NCBI GenBank assembly: GCA_002506365.1
Contig: DAXK01000035.1
Coordinates: forward strand, 1 to 42,420
Origin: an archaeon UBA583
Lineage (GTDB): Archaea > Nanobdellota > Nanobdellia > Woesearchaeales > UBA583
Reading direction: 5' to 3'
Length of the DNA: 42,420 nucleotides
In this document: one piece after another, positions 23,407-31,883 of the stretch
Layout: the number at the start of each line of letters is the position of its first letter
Position numbering within the stretch: position 1 is the stretch's first letter
The notes under the pieces: generated by a model
Told to the model about the DNA's origin: nothing
Seen by the model: only the letters and a program-made list of their open reading frames with translations
Databases searched by the model: none
Translations under genes and position numbers: made by a program

Positions 23407-24831
23407 TTATTTGTAATCGTTTTCATATTCACCTAAATCAAATTCTTCGTTATCTTCAATTTGTTGAGTTGGTTGAGGTTTATTTGTTTGAGGAATTTCA
23501 ATTTCTTGGTTAAAATCGTAATCTTCATCATTATCACTATCAGTAGTTTTTTGGTTCGAGAATACTTCTCTAACTTCTTTTTCTGAAACTTTAATTGAGT
23601 TATCTCCACTTACTAAATCATGTGTTTGTTGTGGTTTAGTATTTTGAGTTTGTTTTGATTGATTTTTTTGTGGAGTGTTAGTAGTTTGTTTTGGATTTTC
23701 AGTTAGGTTTTGAGTTGAAGTTAAAGTTTCTTTTAATTCTTTTTCTTTAGGCATTCCTGAAATGTCTGACCAGTGAACTTCTGTATTTCCAAATTTACTG
23801 TATAGGTATCCAATAATTTTTTGAAATAATTTCTTTTTTCTTTTTGGTTTAGGTTTAATGTTAAATGCTTTGTTTACAGTTTTGTATTTTTTATTATTTA
23901 AATTTATATTATCCTTATTGTCATCATTTGAATTGTTATTACTTGTGTTAGTATGTGGTAATGTTTCATCTAATTCTTTTATTGTTGGCATATTTGGAAT
24001 TTTATTAAAACTGTCAGTTTTATTGATTGTATTTTTAATTTTCTTTTGAATTTTTTCTAAGATTGAATCTTCTAGTAATTCAGGTTTATATTCATATTTT
24101 TTTTGAATTTTTTCTCCATATTTTTCTTCAACTTTTTTTTCAAATTCTTTTTGAGATTTTTTATCTTTTTCTTTGTCAAATTCTTTATTTTCTCTTTGTT
24201 TTAATCTATCTTGAACAATTTTATCTTCAATTTCTGATTTTAATAAATCTCTTTTATATATTGATTCGTATTTTGCTTTGTGTTTAATATATTTTTCATC
24301 AAACCATAAAAATTTATAATTTGATACAATTAAAACTCCGGCAATTAAGTAGTATAAAATAAAAATTGAGTCTCCTAGTTGGTGAAAGTAAAATTTATAC
24401 ATATAATAAAATAAAGGGAAAAATATTCCGTTGAATGCGATAGGGAATCCTAAAGCATCTCTTACGTCGTATTCCCAGTTTCTTGCGATTGAGAGAATAC
24501 AAGCAATTGCGAAAAAATAAATAAAAAGAATAAATAGTAATTCTACATTTGGACTATAAAACATAACTCCAAATAATATTGATGAAATTCCAAATGTCAT
24601 AAAACTTGATAGGTTTTCTAAAATTAGGTTAAATTGTGTTGGGGGGTTTACGTCTGAACTTCTAATTAATATCATAATTATATAAAAAAATGATGAGAAT
24701 AACATTGTAATCATACCTTCACCAAATAGTTGGGAAGAAAAAAAATAAATTACTAATAGTCCTGCTATAAATACTACAATTGGTAAAATACTTCCATAAG
24801 TAATATTTCTTTGTAATTTCATTGACTCCAT
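23407..24831 (-). CDS. Multi-spanning membrane protein with long disordered cytoplasmic tail
   Basis: 474 residues. Residues about 10-170 hold roughly six hydrophobic helices. 175-270 is a Lys/Glu-rich coiled coil (KQRENKEFDKEKDKKSQKEF). 270-474 is low-complexity, rich in Asn, Gln, Thr and Asp, and probably disordered. Within it a motif is repeated: MPTIKELDETL (281-291) and MPKEKELKETL (360-370). I do not recognise the family. The architecture of a membrane platform plus a tail with short linear motifs suggests a scaffold or docking role; that is inference. Convergent with the M29-like gene. Confidence 0.7.
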   Translation of the reverse strand: MESMKLQRNITYGSILPIVVFIAGLLVIYFFSSQLFGEGMITMLFSSFFYIIMILIRSSDVNPPTQFNLILENLSSFMTFGISSILFGVMFYSPNVELLFILFIYFFAIACILSIARNWEYDVRDALGFPIAFNGIFFPLFYYMYKFYFHQLGDSIFILYYLIAGVLIVSNYKFLWFDEKYIKHKAKYESIYKRDLLKSEIEDKIVQDRLKQRENKEFDKEKDKKSQKEFEKKVEEKYGEKIQKKYEYKPELLEDSILEKIQKKIKNTINKTDSFNKIPNMPTIKELDETLPHTNTSNNNSNDDNKDNINLNNKKYKTVNKAFNIKPKPKRKKKLFQKIIGYLYSKFGNTEVHWSDISGMPKEKELKETLTSTQNLTENPKQTTNTPQKNQSKQTQNTKPQQTHDLVSGDNSIKVSEKEVREVFSNQKTTDSDNDEDYDFNQEIEIPQTNKPQPTQQIEDNEEFDLGEYENDYK

Positions 24832-24979
24832 ACTTTTTTTATTAATTTTTAGGTTATATTATTTTATTATTATTTAATAGAGAAGAAAAAGGATTTTAGT
24901 TTTTAAACATATTTTTGAGTTTTGATTTTTTAATATTTATAATTGATTTTTTTGGGAGTTTTTTTTAATTATTTTATTT

Positions 24980-25351
24980 TTAGTAGTAAAACCCTAGTGA
25001 GTAAATTGTTATCATATATATTAAATTTGGAATTATAAAATCAAGTGTGTTTAGGTATTTTTCAATTAATTTAAATTTATTTTTAAAAAATAATTTATTT
25101 ATTGTAATTAAAATTAAAGTCATTGAGATAAATCCAATAAATGTATTTATTATAGGGGAGAATAGTTGAAATTCTTTAAATAGTTTTGAGAATACAATAA
25201 ATGTTGAGATGAATACACAAAAATAGTATAAAATTAAAAAACTAATTCGTTTTAAATTAATAGATAAATAAAAATAAGTTGAAATTAATATAAAACAAAT
25301 AAAACTAGATATAAAAATCAATAATAATGGCAAAATGAACTTTAATTCCAT
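24980..25351 (-). CDS. Four-helix membrane protein
   Basis: 123 residues, almost entirely hydrophobic, with about four membrane helices separated by short basic loops (FFKNKFKLIEKYL). No motif that identifies a family. It is upstream of the 474-residue membrane gene on the same strand, 148 bases away, and divergent from the 247-residue membrane gene. Confidence 0.6.
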   Translation of the reverse strand: MELKFILPLLLIFISSFICFILISTYFYLSINLKRISFLILYYFCVFISTFIVFSKLFKEFQLFSPIINTFIGFISMTLILITINKLFFKNKFKLIEKYLNTLDFIIPNLIYMITIYSLGFYY

Positions 25352-25530
25352 ATTTAATTTAATTAATATTTAAATATAAAATAATTGTGTCCAAATCAAT
25401 AGTATAAACCAACTACAATAATTAAAATTATTTTTTTTATTTTTTTTATTTTTATTTTTAGATATTTTTAAATTAATAATTTATATAATGATAAGAAAAT
25501 TATATAAATAAAAAATTTCAAATTATTTTT

Positions 25531-26274
25531 ATGTTAGAAATATTAATTCATACTTTAAAAGTTGAATTCTCAGATACTGTGATTAATACAGACCCAATGC
25601 AGTTAATTATTTATTTATTTATTAATTTTTTATTAGCTTTTATTTCATATAAAATTTTTAATTTAATTGGTGAAAGGTATACTAAACCTAAAAAGTCAAC
25701 TAAAAAACTTATGAATTTTTTTATATTTTCTGCTCTTTATTTTTTTGCATCAGGTTTATTTGAACTTTTAACTATATTTTATTCGGTTTATTTGGTTTCT
25801 AAGATTGGTTTATTTTTTCAATTTATTATAATTTCTTTAACTTTGTTTACTTTTTATTTTTTTTCAAGGTATTATTTATTTTTGGCAATTATTACTAAGT
25901 TTTCAAAAAATAAAACTGCTGAAATTAAAAAGATTGTTATAAATTTTGTTAAACTTGGGATTGTTTTAGATTTATTTTTATTTTTTTATTTATGGTATAA
26001 TTTTGATTATATTGTTTTATTTTATAATTTGGTAATTTTAGTTTCAATTTTTATGTGGATTATTAGGCATAGACTTGAGTCTTATAAAAAATTGTATATG
26101 GTTTATTTTTTTTTATTAATTTTAATTTTTAATAGATTAAATTTTATGTTTATTCAGTTTTCTTATTCGGAGATTTATTATATTTTTGATATTGTGGTGT
26201 CAGCTGGTTTAATTGGGATTTATTTAATTGTATTTAATTTAATTAAACATAATGGGAATATTTTAGAAAGATGA
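25531..26274 (+). CDS. Seven-helix membrane protein
   Basis: 247 residues with about seven hydrophobic helices joined by short basic loops (GERYTKPKKSTKK, RHRLESYKK). The first about 25 residues are extracytoplasmic. It resembles the sensor-like membrane domains seen upstream of archaeal kinases, but no signalling domain follows, so no function is assigned. First of a same-strand run with the VTT gene (43 bases on) and the pseudopilin. Confidence 0.65.
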   Translation: MLEILIHTLKVEFSDTVINTDPMQLIIYLFINFLLAFISYKIFNLIGERYTKPKKSTKKLMNFFIFSALYFFASGLFELLTIFYSVYLVSKIGLFFQFIIISLTLFTFYFFSRYYLFLAIITKFSKNKTAEIKKIVINFVKLGIVLDLFLFFYLWYNFDYIVLFYNLVILVSIFMWIIRHRLESYKKLYMVYFFLLILIFNRLNFMFIQFSYSEIYYIFDIVVSAGLIGIYLIVFNLIKHNGNILER

Positions 26275-26317
26275 TTGGTAAGAGTAGGTTTGTATATTTA
26301 AGGATATTTTAATAAAA

Positions 26318-26878
26318 ATGAAAAAAAAAATTATGAAGGCAATTTTGAATAAGGAAAAGATTACAAAATTTTCGTATATTTTATTAGCTTTGAGTATTTT
26401 ATTTATTGCTTATTTATTTATTACTAAAAAACCAGTTGGGATTGTAACATTTTATTTAATAACATTTTTATCACATATTTTCTTTTTAGTGATTATTCCA
26501 CTTGAGGGATTATTTTATATTCAGATAGTTAATGCTAAGTTAAATCCATTTGTTTTTATTTTTTTATTAACTTTTTTTGCAACTTTGGCTTATTATATAA
26601 ATTATATGATTGGGGAGAAGATAAATAAAAAAGCTTTTGTTTCATATTTGGGAAAAACAAAATTTGATTTATATAAAAAAAGGTATGATAAGTATGGATA
26701 TATTTTATTGTTTATTGCTGCATCTACGCCATTTTTACCTGGGCCTATATTTTCTTTGTTAAATGGGTTTTTTAAGGAAAATAAGTCAACAACTTTAATA
26801 ATTAGTTTTTTAGGGTTATTGTTAAAATGGTCAATTTTTTATTTAGTTTTTCTTAATGCGAGTCATATGATTTTTTAA
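26318..26878 (+). CDS. DedA/VTT-domain (SNARE-associated) membrane protein
   Basis: 186 residues, about five helices. The VTT signature is visible: NYMIGEKINKKAFVSYLG, KRYDKYGYILLFIAASTPFLPGP and FSLLNGFFK. In known members the two re-entrant loops with the conserved R/K-x-x-P-x-x-PGP pattern move or flip lipids across the membrane. Here the Arg is replaced by Ser (ASTPFLPGP), as in the YqaA-like branch. Same strand and close to the preceding membrane gene, so probably co-transcribed. Confidence 0.75.
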   Translation: MKKKIMKAILNKEKITKFSYILLALSILFIAYLFITKKPVGIVTFYLITFLSHIFFLVIIPLEGLFYIQIVNAKLNPFVFIFLLTFFATLAYYINYMIGEKINKKAFVSYLGKTKFDLYKKRYDKYGYILLFIAASTPFLPGPIFSLLNGFFKENKSTTLIISFLGLLLKWSIFYLVFLNASHMIF

Positions 26879-26918
26879 AAAAACAAATATTTAAAAATAA
26901 AATATTTTAAGGGTAGGT

Positions 26919-27410
26919 ATGAAACAAAATAAAAAAGCTATGGCTATGCAAGCAGTATTTTATATTTTTATGAGTATTGTTATGATTGCTTTGATTGTGT
27001 TTGGTTTTAAACAAATTTTTTTAGTGTCTGATCAATTAGGGGAGTCTGAGAGAGTTAAGGTTCAAAATCAATTAATTGAAAAGTTTGAGTCTTGTGAGGA
27101 TCCTTTAAATAAGGGGAATGTTGAGTATATTAAATTAAAAAATCAAAAGTTTAATTCAATTTGTTTTTTAGGAAATGATTATGAAACTTCAAGTGATCTT
27201 CAAAATGCTTTGAATAATTATGATGAGATTAAAGCTATTGGGTCAACAAATGATAATGTTGTTTTATTGTATACAAAGTTAGCGGGTTCAACTGTTACTT
27301 CAAATGATGTGATTTCAACTTTATCAATTGATATTGATTTACAAACTAGTTTTTGTTATTTTCCAACAGAGAATACGGATGATTTTAATTTTAAGTTAGA
27401 GTGTAATTAA
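26919..27410 (+). CDS. Class III signal peptide pseudopilin-like protein
   Basis: 163 residues. MKQNKKAMAMQAVFYIFM opens with the short basic segment and hydrophobic helix (KKA|MAMQ) of archaeal pseudopilins. A mixed alpha/beta domain with five cysteines follows (SCEDPLNKGN, NSICFLGN, TSFCYFP). A TATA-like ATTTAAAAATA near 26888-26900 supports leaderless start 26919. It is probably inserted in the membrane by the type IV pilus machinery, which is not encoded here. Confidence 0.72.
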   Translation: MKQNKKAMAMQAVFYIFMSIVMIALIVFGFKQIFLVSDQLGESERVKVQNQLIEKFESCEDPLNKGNVEYIKLKNQKFNSICFLGNDYETSSDLQNALNNYDEIKAIGSTNDNVVLLYTKLAGSTVTSNDVISTLSIDIDLQTSFCYFPTENTDDFNFKLECN

Positions 27411-27500
27411 ATTTATATTTAATTATTTTTATTTTTTTAGAATTTTTATTTTTGAGTTTATTAGATTAAGTTTAAAATTAAATTTAGTAAAAGTGGAGTT

Positions 27501-27866
27501 TTATTTTAGAGTTCTTGTAACTTGAAAAGTTAAACTGTTGTATAATTTATCTATGTCTGCTAGAATTGTTTCATTTGAAATTTTTCTTTTTACTTTAAAG
27601 AATATTTTTTTTCTCTCATTTTTTTCAGTAATATTTTCTTCTAGATTTTTAATAGTATTCATTAATTTTAATAAGTTTTCAAAGATAATTTTTCCATCAA
27701 ATTCTTTATTGTTTAGAAAATTAATTAATTCGTATTGTTTAAATTCTACAAATAAATATAAAATATCACTGTGTATTCTTTTTCTTAAGAATATATATTT
27801 TGTCCAGTATAATGTTAATTTTTCGTGTTTTAATTCATACAACTGCTCATCTGTGAGAGATTCCAT
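27501..27866 (-). CDS. Small helical protein of unknown function
   Basis: 121 residues, soluble and charge-balanced, probably all helical (MESLTDEQLYELKHEKLTLY, then LLKLMNTIKNLEENITEKNERKK). No family recognised. The opposite strand is also open (27538-27885), but that translation is a Ser/Phe/Asn-rich antisense product. This one has an ATG, normal composition and a TTTTTAAAC box shortly upstream at 27885-27895. Confidence 0.6.
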   Translation of the reverse strand: MESLTDEQLYELKHEKLTLYWTKYIFLRKRIHSDILYLFVEFKQYELINFLNNKEFDGKIIFENLLKLMNTIKNLEENITEKNERKKIFFKVKRKISNETILADIDKLYNSLTFQVTRTLK

Positions 27867-27988
27867 AATTAAATTTAATACATAAAGTTTTTAAACCTTT
27901 TCTTTATTATTTTTCAAATTAGTGAAGAAAAGTTTAAATTATTTATTTAGTATAGTTTTAGAAAGTGATTTGTGTTTTCAAACAAAAG

Positions 27989-27997
27989 TTTTTAAAC
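27989..27997 (+). promoter_or_regulatory. TATA box of the amidotransferase gene
   Basis: A TTTTTAAAC element centred 29 bases before ATG 28022. The same element stands 26 bases before the MutS-like gene and before the divergent 27866 gene on the other strand. Confidence 0.55.
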
Positions 27998-28021
27998 TTG
28001 TTAGAATAAAAATATTATACG

Positions 28022-28714
28022 ATGAATGGGCTTGAAGTGAATGTTGGAATTTTAGATTGTGGTATTATTAAAGATGATCAAAGACATAGGGCACAAAAAA
28101 TTCAAAAAATTTATTCTGATTTAGGTATTAAGTCACAGATTATTAAAATTGTTGAGGGGGAAAAAATATCTAGTTTAGATTTGTTTTCTCATTTTATTGT
28201 TACAGGGTCAGGATTTGATTATGATGTTGATTTGGAACAAATTGATTATTTAAAGTTACAAATTAATTTAATTGGGGAAAAAAATATTCCAACTTTAGGA
28301 ATTTGTTTTGGAGCTCAGGTTATTGCTAATGAGTTTGGTGGTGTTGTTGAGAAACAAAATTGTGGTGAGATTGGGTTTTGTGAAATTGAAATTTTAAAGG
28401 AGCATAAAATATTTTCTAATATTAATAATTGTGCCAAGGTTTTTCAGTATCATTTTGATCATATTAAGCAAATTCCTGATTGTGGTGATTTAATTGCTAG
28501 AAGTGATTGTTGTAATCAGGGATTTAGTTTTAAAAATTTTATTGGGATTCAGTTTCATCCAGAGATTGATCATAGTTTTGCAAAGTGTGAGTATAATCAA
28601 ATTAGGGAGAAGTTGATGATGGATCATAATGTTTGTGAGAATAAGTTTACTCAAAATTTTTGTCCAGATAATCAAATTGAAAAAGTTTTTAATAATTTTA
28701 TTTCTTATTTTTGA
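28022..28714 (+). CDS. Class I glutamine amidotransferase, GMP-synthase-like
   Basis: 230 residues. The glutaminase triad is present: Cys95 in LGICFGAQV, His179 and Glu181 in GIQFHPEID; the oxyanion region is VTGSGFD. It would release ammonia from glutamine for a partner enzyme. Length and the GFCEIEI and QYHFDHIKQIP segments fit the stand-alone GuaA-N-like branch rather than HisH or PabA. No synthetase domain is next to it, so its partner is unknown. It has an unusually high count of cysteines (about eleven, including SDCCNQG). Confidence 0.88.
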   Translation: MNGLEVNVGILDCGIIKDDQRHRAQKIQKIYSDLGIKSQIIKIVEGEKISSLDLFSHFIVTGSGFDYDVDLEQIDYLKLQINLIGEKNIPTLGICFGAQVIANEFGGVVEKQNCGEIGFCEIEILKEHKIFSNINNCAKVFQYHFDHIKQIPDCGDLIARSDCCNQGFSFKNFIGIQFHPEIDHSFAKCEYNQIREKLMMDHNVCENKFTQNFCPDNQIEKVFNNFISYF

Positions 28715-28806
28715 TATTTTTATTTTTTATTTTATTTTATTTTATTATGTGGTTTTTCTTTGTTGTTTTTCTTTTTAATAATTCATACTAAAAATTACAC
28801 AAAACA

Positions 28807-28815
28807 TTTTTAAAC
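28807..28815 (+). promoter_or_regulatory. TATA box of the MutS-like gene
   Basis: TTTTTAAAC centred 26 bases before ATG 28837, fitting a leaderless transcript. Confidence 0.55.
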
Positions 28816-28836
28816 CAAATCTATTAGTTATTTATT

Positions 28837-30807
28837 ATGACATTTAACTATTCAGAAAATATCAATACAATTTTAGAAAAAACCTTTAAAACCGAAAAAG
28901 CATTAAAAAAAGCATTATTAAATAATGAAATCCATAAGTTAGACCAATTAAATATTACTCAACTTTTAAAAATTTTTGATATTGAACCAAAGTCAAAATT
29001 ATATGATACAAATGCTAAAAAGCATTTAACAAAAGTTCAAGATATGATTACATCAAATTTTCATAATGAGAAGACAAATAATTATTTAAGAAAGTTATTT
29101 TATGCTGATAATTGTGAAAAATTATACAAACAAAGAAAAAAGTCAATTGAGATAGTTAACCAAATTTCAAGTGATTTAGGTTCACAACCAGATTTAAAAG
29201 AAAATATTTCAGATATTGAGAATTTAAATGGGAAGGTTACTTTATTTCAAAGTTTTTATACTTTAGAGGAAGATATTGAGGAAAAATTATATAATAAGTA
29301 TAAAATTAAAATTCAGGTTTTATCTCAAAAGGAGTTTTCGGAAAATTATACTAAGTTTGATGAGGATTCAGTTTTTGTAACTAATGAGGATTTAATGATT
29401 GATTTTCCAACTTATAAACCAGATGAGTTTGAACAAATTATTATTGGTAATATTATTAAAAATAATAAGGATAGAATTGAAAATTTAGTTCAAGTTTTGG
29501 ATAAGACTAAAATATCTCAAAGTCAAGAATTAATTGAGAAGTTTGCAGGTGAGTTTAAAACTGATGTAAAAGTTAATTTGGATTCTGAAAAGTTATTGGA
29601 AACTTTAAATGAGCAAAGAGGAGATGAGTTAAAGCAGTTAACTCAAAGTATTATTGGAATTGGCGAAGATTTAAAACAAATAAATTTAAAGTTAAAGGAA
29701 AAGATTGAGGGTCAGTCTATTAATTTACAAGGAGAGGAGTTAGTTAAGTTATTAAATTCAGGAAATTTAAAACAAATTCAGGATAAAATTAAGGAGGAAA
29801 CTTATGAGTTAATTAAGGAGAGTGAACAAGTTTTAATTCAAAAGTTTAAGGGTGCTAAGTTAAAATGTAATTATATTTTTTCAAATTCTACTTATCCAAT
29901 TGAGTTAGATGAGGATGTTCAAAAGGATTTATTAAATCAGACTGAGAGAATGGAGAAGGAGTTGGAGTATGAGGAGTATAAGATTTTGTCAAAGTTTTCA
30001 ATTACTGAGATTAAAAAGTTATATAATTATTCTTATTTTACAGATTTAGTTTATGGGATTAAAAAGTTTATTGATAGATATCAATTAAATTATCCAACTT
30101 TACAAAAGGAGAATTATGTTTTACATCAAGGAAGAAATATTTATATTGATAATGCTAGTCCAATTACTTATGGTTTATCAACAGATGAATTACTTGGAAC
30201 AAAGTTAAATAGTGAAAAAATTTCTGTTTTAACTGGAGCAAATTCAGGAGGGAAGACAACTTTGTTAGAGATGGTTTTACAGTCTCAGGTTTTAACGAGT
30301 ATGGGATTTCCTGTTAATGGGGATAGTAGTTCAACTGTTAAGTTTTATGATGAAATCATTTATTTAAAGAAGTTTACGGGAACTCAAGGGAGTGGAGCTT
30401 TTGAGCAAACGATTAGAAATTTAGTTGAAATTTTAGATTCTAATTCAAGTAAGTTTTTATTAATTGATGAGTTTGAGGCTGTGACTGAGCCTGGGGCTGC
30501 TGCTAAAATTTTAATTAATTTTTTAATGGAGTTAAATGAGAAAGATATTAATGCGATTGCTGTTTCTCATTTAGGGCTTGAGATTAAAGATTATTTAGAG
30601 TTAAAAAATATTAAGTCAATTAGAATTGATGGAATTTCTGCTCAAGGGTTAGATGATAAAGGGAATTTAGTTACAACTCATCAACCTCAATTTTATGAGT
30701 TAGGTAAGTCAACTCCAGAGTTAATTTTAAAGAGAATTTTACAGGATGATTCTTTTTGGAAGAATAAGTCAAAGGATGCTAAAGATATTTTAAATAAGAT
30801 GATTTAA
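28837..30807 (+). CDS. MutS-family ATPase, archaeal MutS2-like
   Basis: 656 residues. The N-terminal two-thirds are helical: a lever/core with coiled coil (about 210-330, LTQSIIGIGEDLKQINLKLK). The C-terminal ABC-type ATPase has Walker A TGANSGGKTT (466-475), then a signature-like GTQGSGAFEQT, Walker B FLLIDEFEAVTEPG and a switch His in AVSHLGLEIKDY. This core places it with MutS2-like proteins that act on branched DNA or stalled ribosomes. The C-terminal Smr nuclease domain of bacterial MutS2 and the N-terminal mismatch-reading domain of MutS1 are both absent. Exact role not assignable. Confidence 0.85.
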   Translation: MTFNYSENINTILEKTFKTEKALKKALLNNEIHKLDQLNITQLLKIFDIEPKSKLYDTNAKKHLTKVQDMITSNFHNEKTNNYLRKLFYADNCEKLYKQRKKSIEIVNQISSDLGSQPDLKENISDIENLNGKVTLFQSFYTLEEDIEEKLYNKYKIKIQVLSQKEFSENYTKFDEDSVFVTNEDLMIDFPTYKPDEFEQIIIGNIIKNNKDRIENLVQVLDKTKISQSQELIEKFAGEFKTDVKVNLDSEKLLETLNEQRGDELKQLTQSIIGIGEDLKQINLKLKEKIEGQSINLQGEELVKLLNSGNLKQIQDKIKEETYELIKESEQVLIQKFKGAKLKCNYIFSNSTYPIELDEDVQKDLLNQTERMEKELEYEEYKILSKFSITEIKKLYNYSYFTDLVYGIKKFIDRYQLNYPTLQKENYVLHQGRNIYIDNASPITYGLSTDELLGTKLNSEKISVLTGANSGGKTTLLEMVLQSQVLTSMGFPVNGDSSSTVKFYDEIIYLKKFTGTQGSGAFEQTIRNLVEILDSNSSKFLLIDEFEAVTEPGAAAKILINFLMELNEKDINAIAVSHLGLEIKDYLELKNIKSIRIDGISAQGLDDKGNLVTTHQPQFYELGKSTPELILKRILQDDSFWKNKSKDAKDILNKMI

Positions 30808-30827
30808 TTTTTCACATGGTGAAAAAT
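30807..30827 (+). terminator. Hairpin terminator of the MutS-like gene
   Basis: ATTTTTCAC and GTGAAAAAT form a 9-bp stem with loop ATG, starting at the last base of the stop codon. AT-rich sequence follows. Confidence 0.7.
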
Positions 30828-30942
30828 AAATTTTAAATTTAATTATTATTTTAAATATTTGTCTAATTACAAAAATTCTAGATTTTTTTTCTAATATAAA
30901 AAATATTAATATTAATAATTTATTAAAAAATAATTATTTGAA

Positions 30943-31755
30943 TTATTTTTTTAAGTTTATATCCATTTGTGGGAATGGAATTGAGATTTTATTTTTGTCA
31001 AATTCAGTTTTAACTTTTTCATTTAAGTCGTGGTAAACTCCCCAATAATCACCTGATTTAACCCAAGCTCTAACTTTGAAATCAACACTGCTAGCGTTTA
31101 ATGTTCCAATGGCAACTAAGTTTCCATCATTTTCTAAAACTCTTTTATCTGATTTTAAAATTGTTTCTAAAATTTGTTTAGCTTTTTTAATATCATCATC
31201 GTATCCAATTCCAAAAACCATATCAACTCTTCTATTTTTTTCAACTGAGTAATTTACGATTGAGTCGTTTGATAGTTTTCCGTTTGGAATAATAATTGTT
31301 TTATTATCTCCAGTTTTTAAAATAGTATTAAAAATTTCAATTTTATTTACTGATCCAGAAAATCCTTGAGCTTCAATAAAATCTCCAACTCTGAATGGTT
31401 TAAAGAATAAAATCATAACTCCTCCTGCAAAGTTACCTAGTGAACCTTGTAGTGCCATACCAATTGCAAATCCTGCTGCTGCGAAGATTGCAATAAATGA
31501 TGTAGTTTGAATTCCAATGTGAGAGATTACAATAATGAATAATAAAATTTTAAGTAAAATTCCTACTAGTGATTCTAAAAAGTGTCTTAGTGAGATATCA
31601 ATTTTACTGTGTTTTAATGCTTTTTCAATTGCTGATACTACAAATCTAATAATAATTAATCCAATAACTAAAATTACAATTGCCATAAATATTTTAGGAG
31701 CAAATTCTTTTGCGTATCCTAAACCTAATTCTAAATATTTGTTTAAAATTTCCAT
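30943..31755 (-). CDS. mscS: Small-conductance mechanosensitive channel (MscS family)
   Basis: 270 residues, close to E. coli MscS (286). Three helices; the pore helix is GFAIGMALQGSLGNFAGGVM with the Gly/Ala packing pattern. Then FFKPFRVGDFIEAQGFSGSVNKIEI and the beta domain with IIIPNGKLSNDSIVNYS, and a C-terminal alpha/beta domain. It opens under membrane tension to release solutes after osmotic downshock. It converges with the MutS-like gene, with both ends separated by a hairpin. Confidence 0.95.
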   Translation of the reverse strand: MEILNKYLELGLGYAKEFAPKIFMAIVILVIGLIIIRFVVSAIEKALKHSKIDISLRHFLESLVGILLKILLFIIVISHIGIQTTSFIAIFAAAGFAIGMALQGSLGNFAGGVMILFFKPFRVGDFIEAQGFSGSVNKIEIFNTILKTGDNKTIIIPNGKLSNDSIVNYSVEKNRRVDMVFGIGYDDDIKKAKQILETILKSDKRVLENDGNLVAIGTLNASSVDFKVRAWVKSGDYWGVYHDLNEKVKTEFDKNKISIPFPQMDINLKK

Positions 31756-31883
31756 TTAATAATAAAATAAAAATAATGTATTTTATAATGCTATCTAATT
31801 TTAATGTGTTTTTTATTTTTTTAAGAAAAAGTTTTTAATAATAAATAAAAATTAATTACTTAATTTATTTATTTAATTTATTT

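Noticed and set aside
23858..24287. Two plus-strand frames of 63 and 74 codons inside the 474-residue membrane gene
   Set aside because: They are complements of Lys/Glu-rich coding sequence and translate to Phe/Leu runs.
27538..27885. 115-codon plus-strand frame opposite the 27501-27866 gene
   Set aside because: Ser/Phe/Asn-rich, lacks a promoter at the right distance, and the minus-strand frame has a normal soluble composition.
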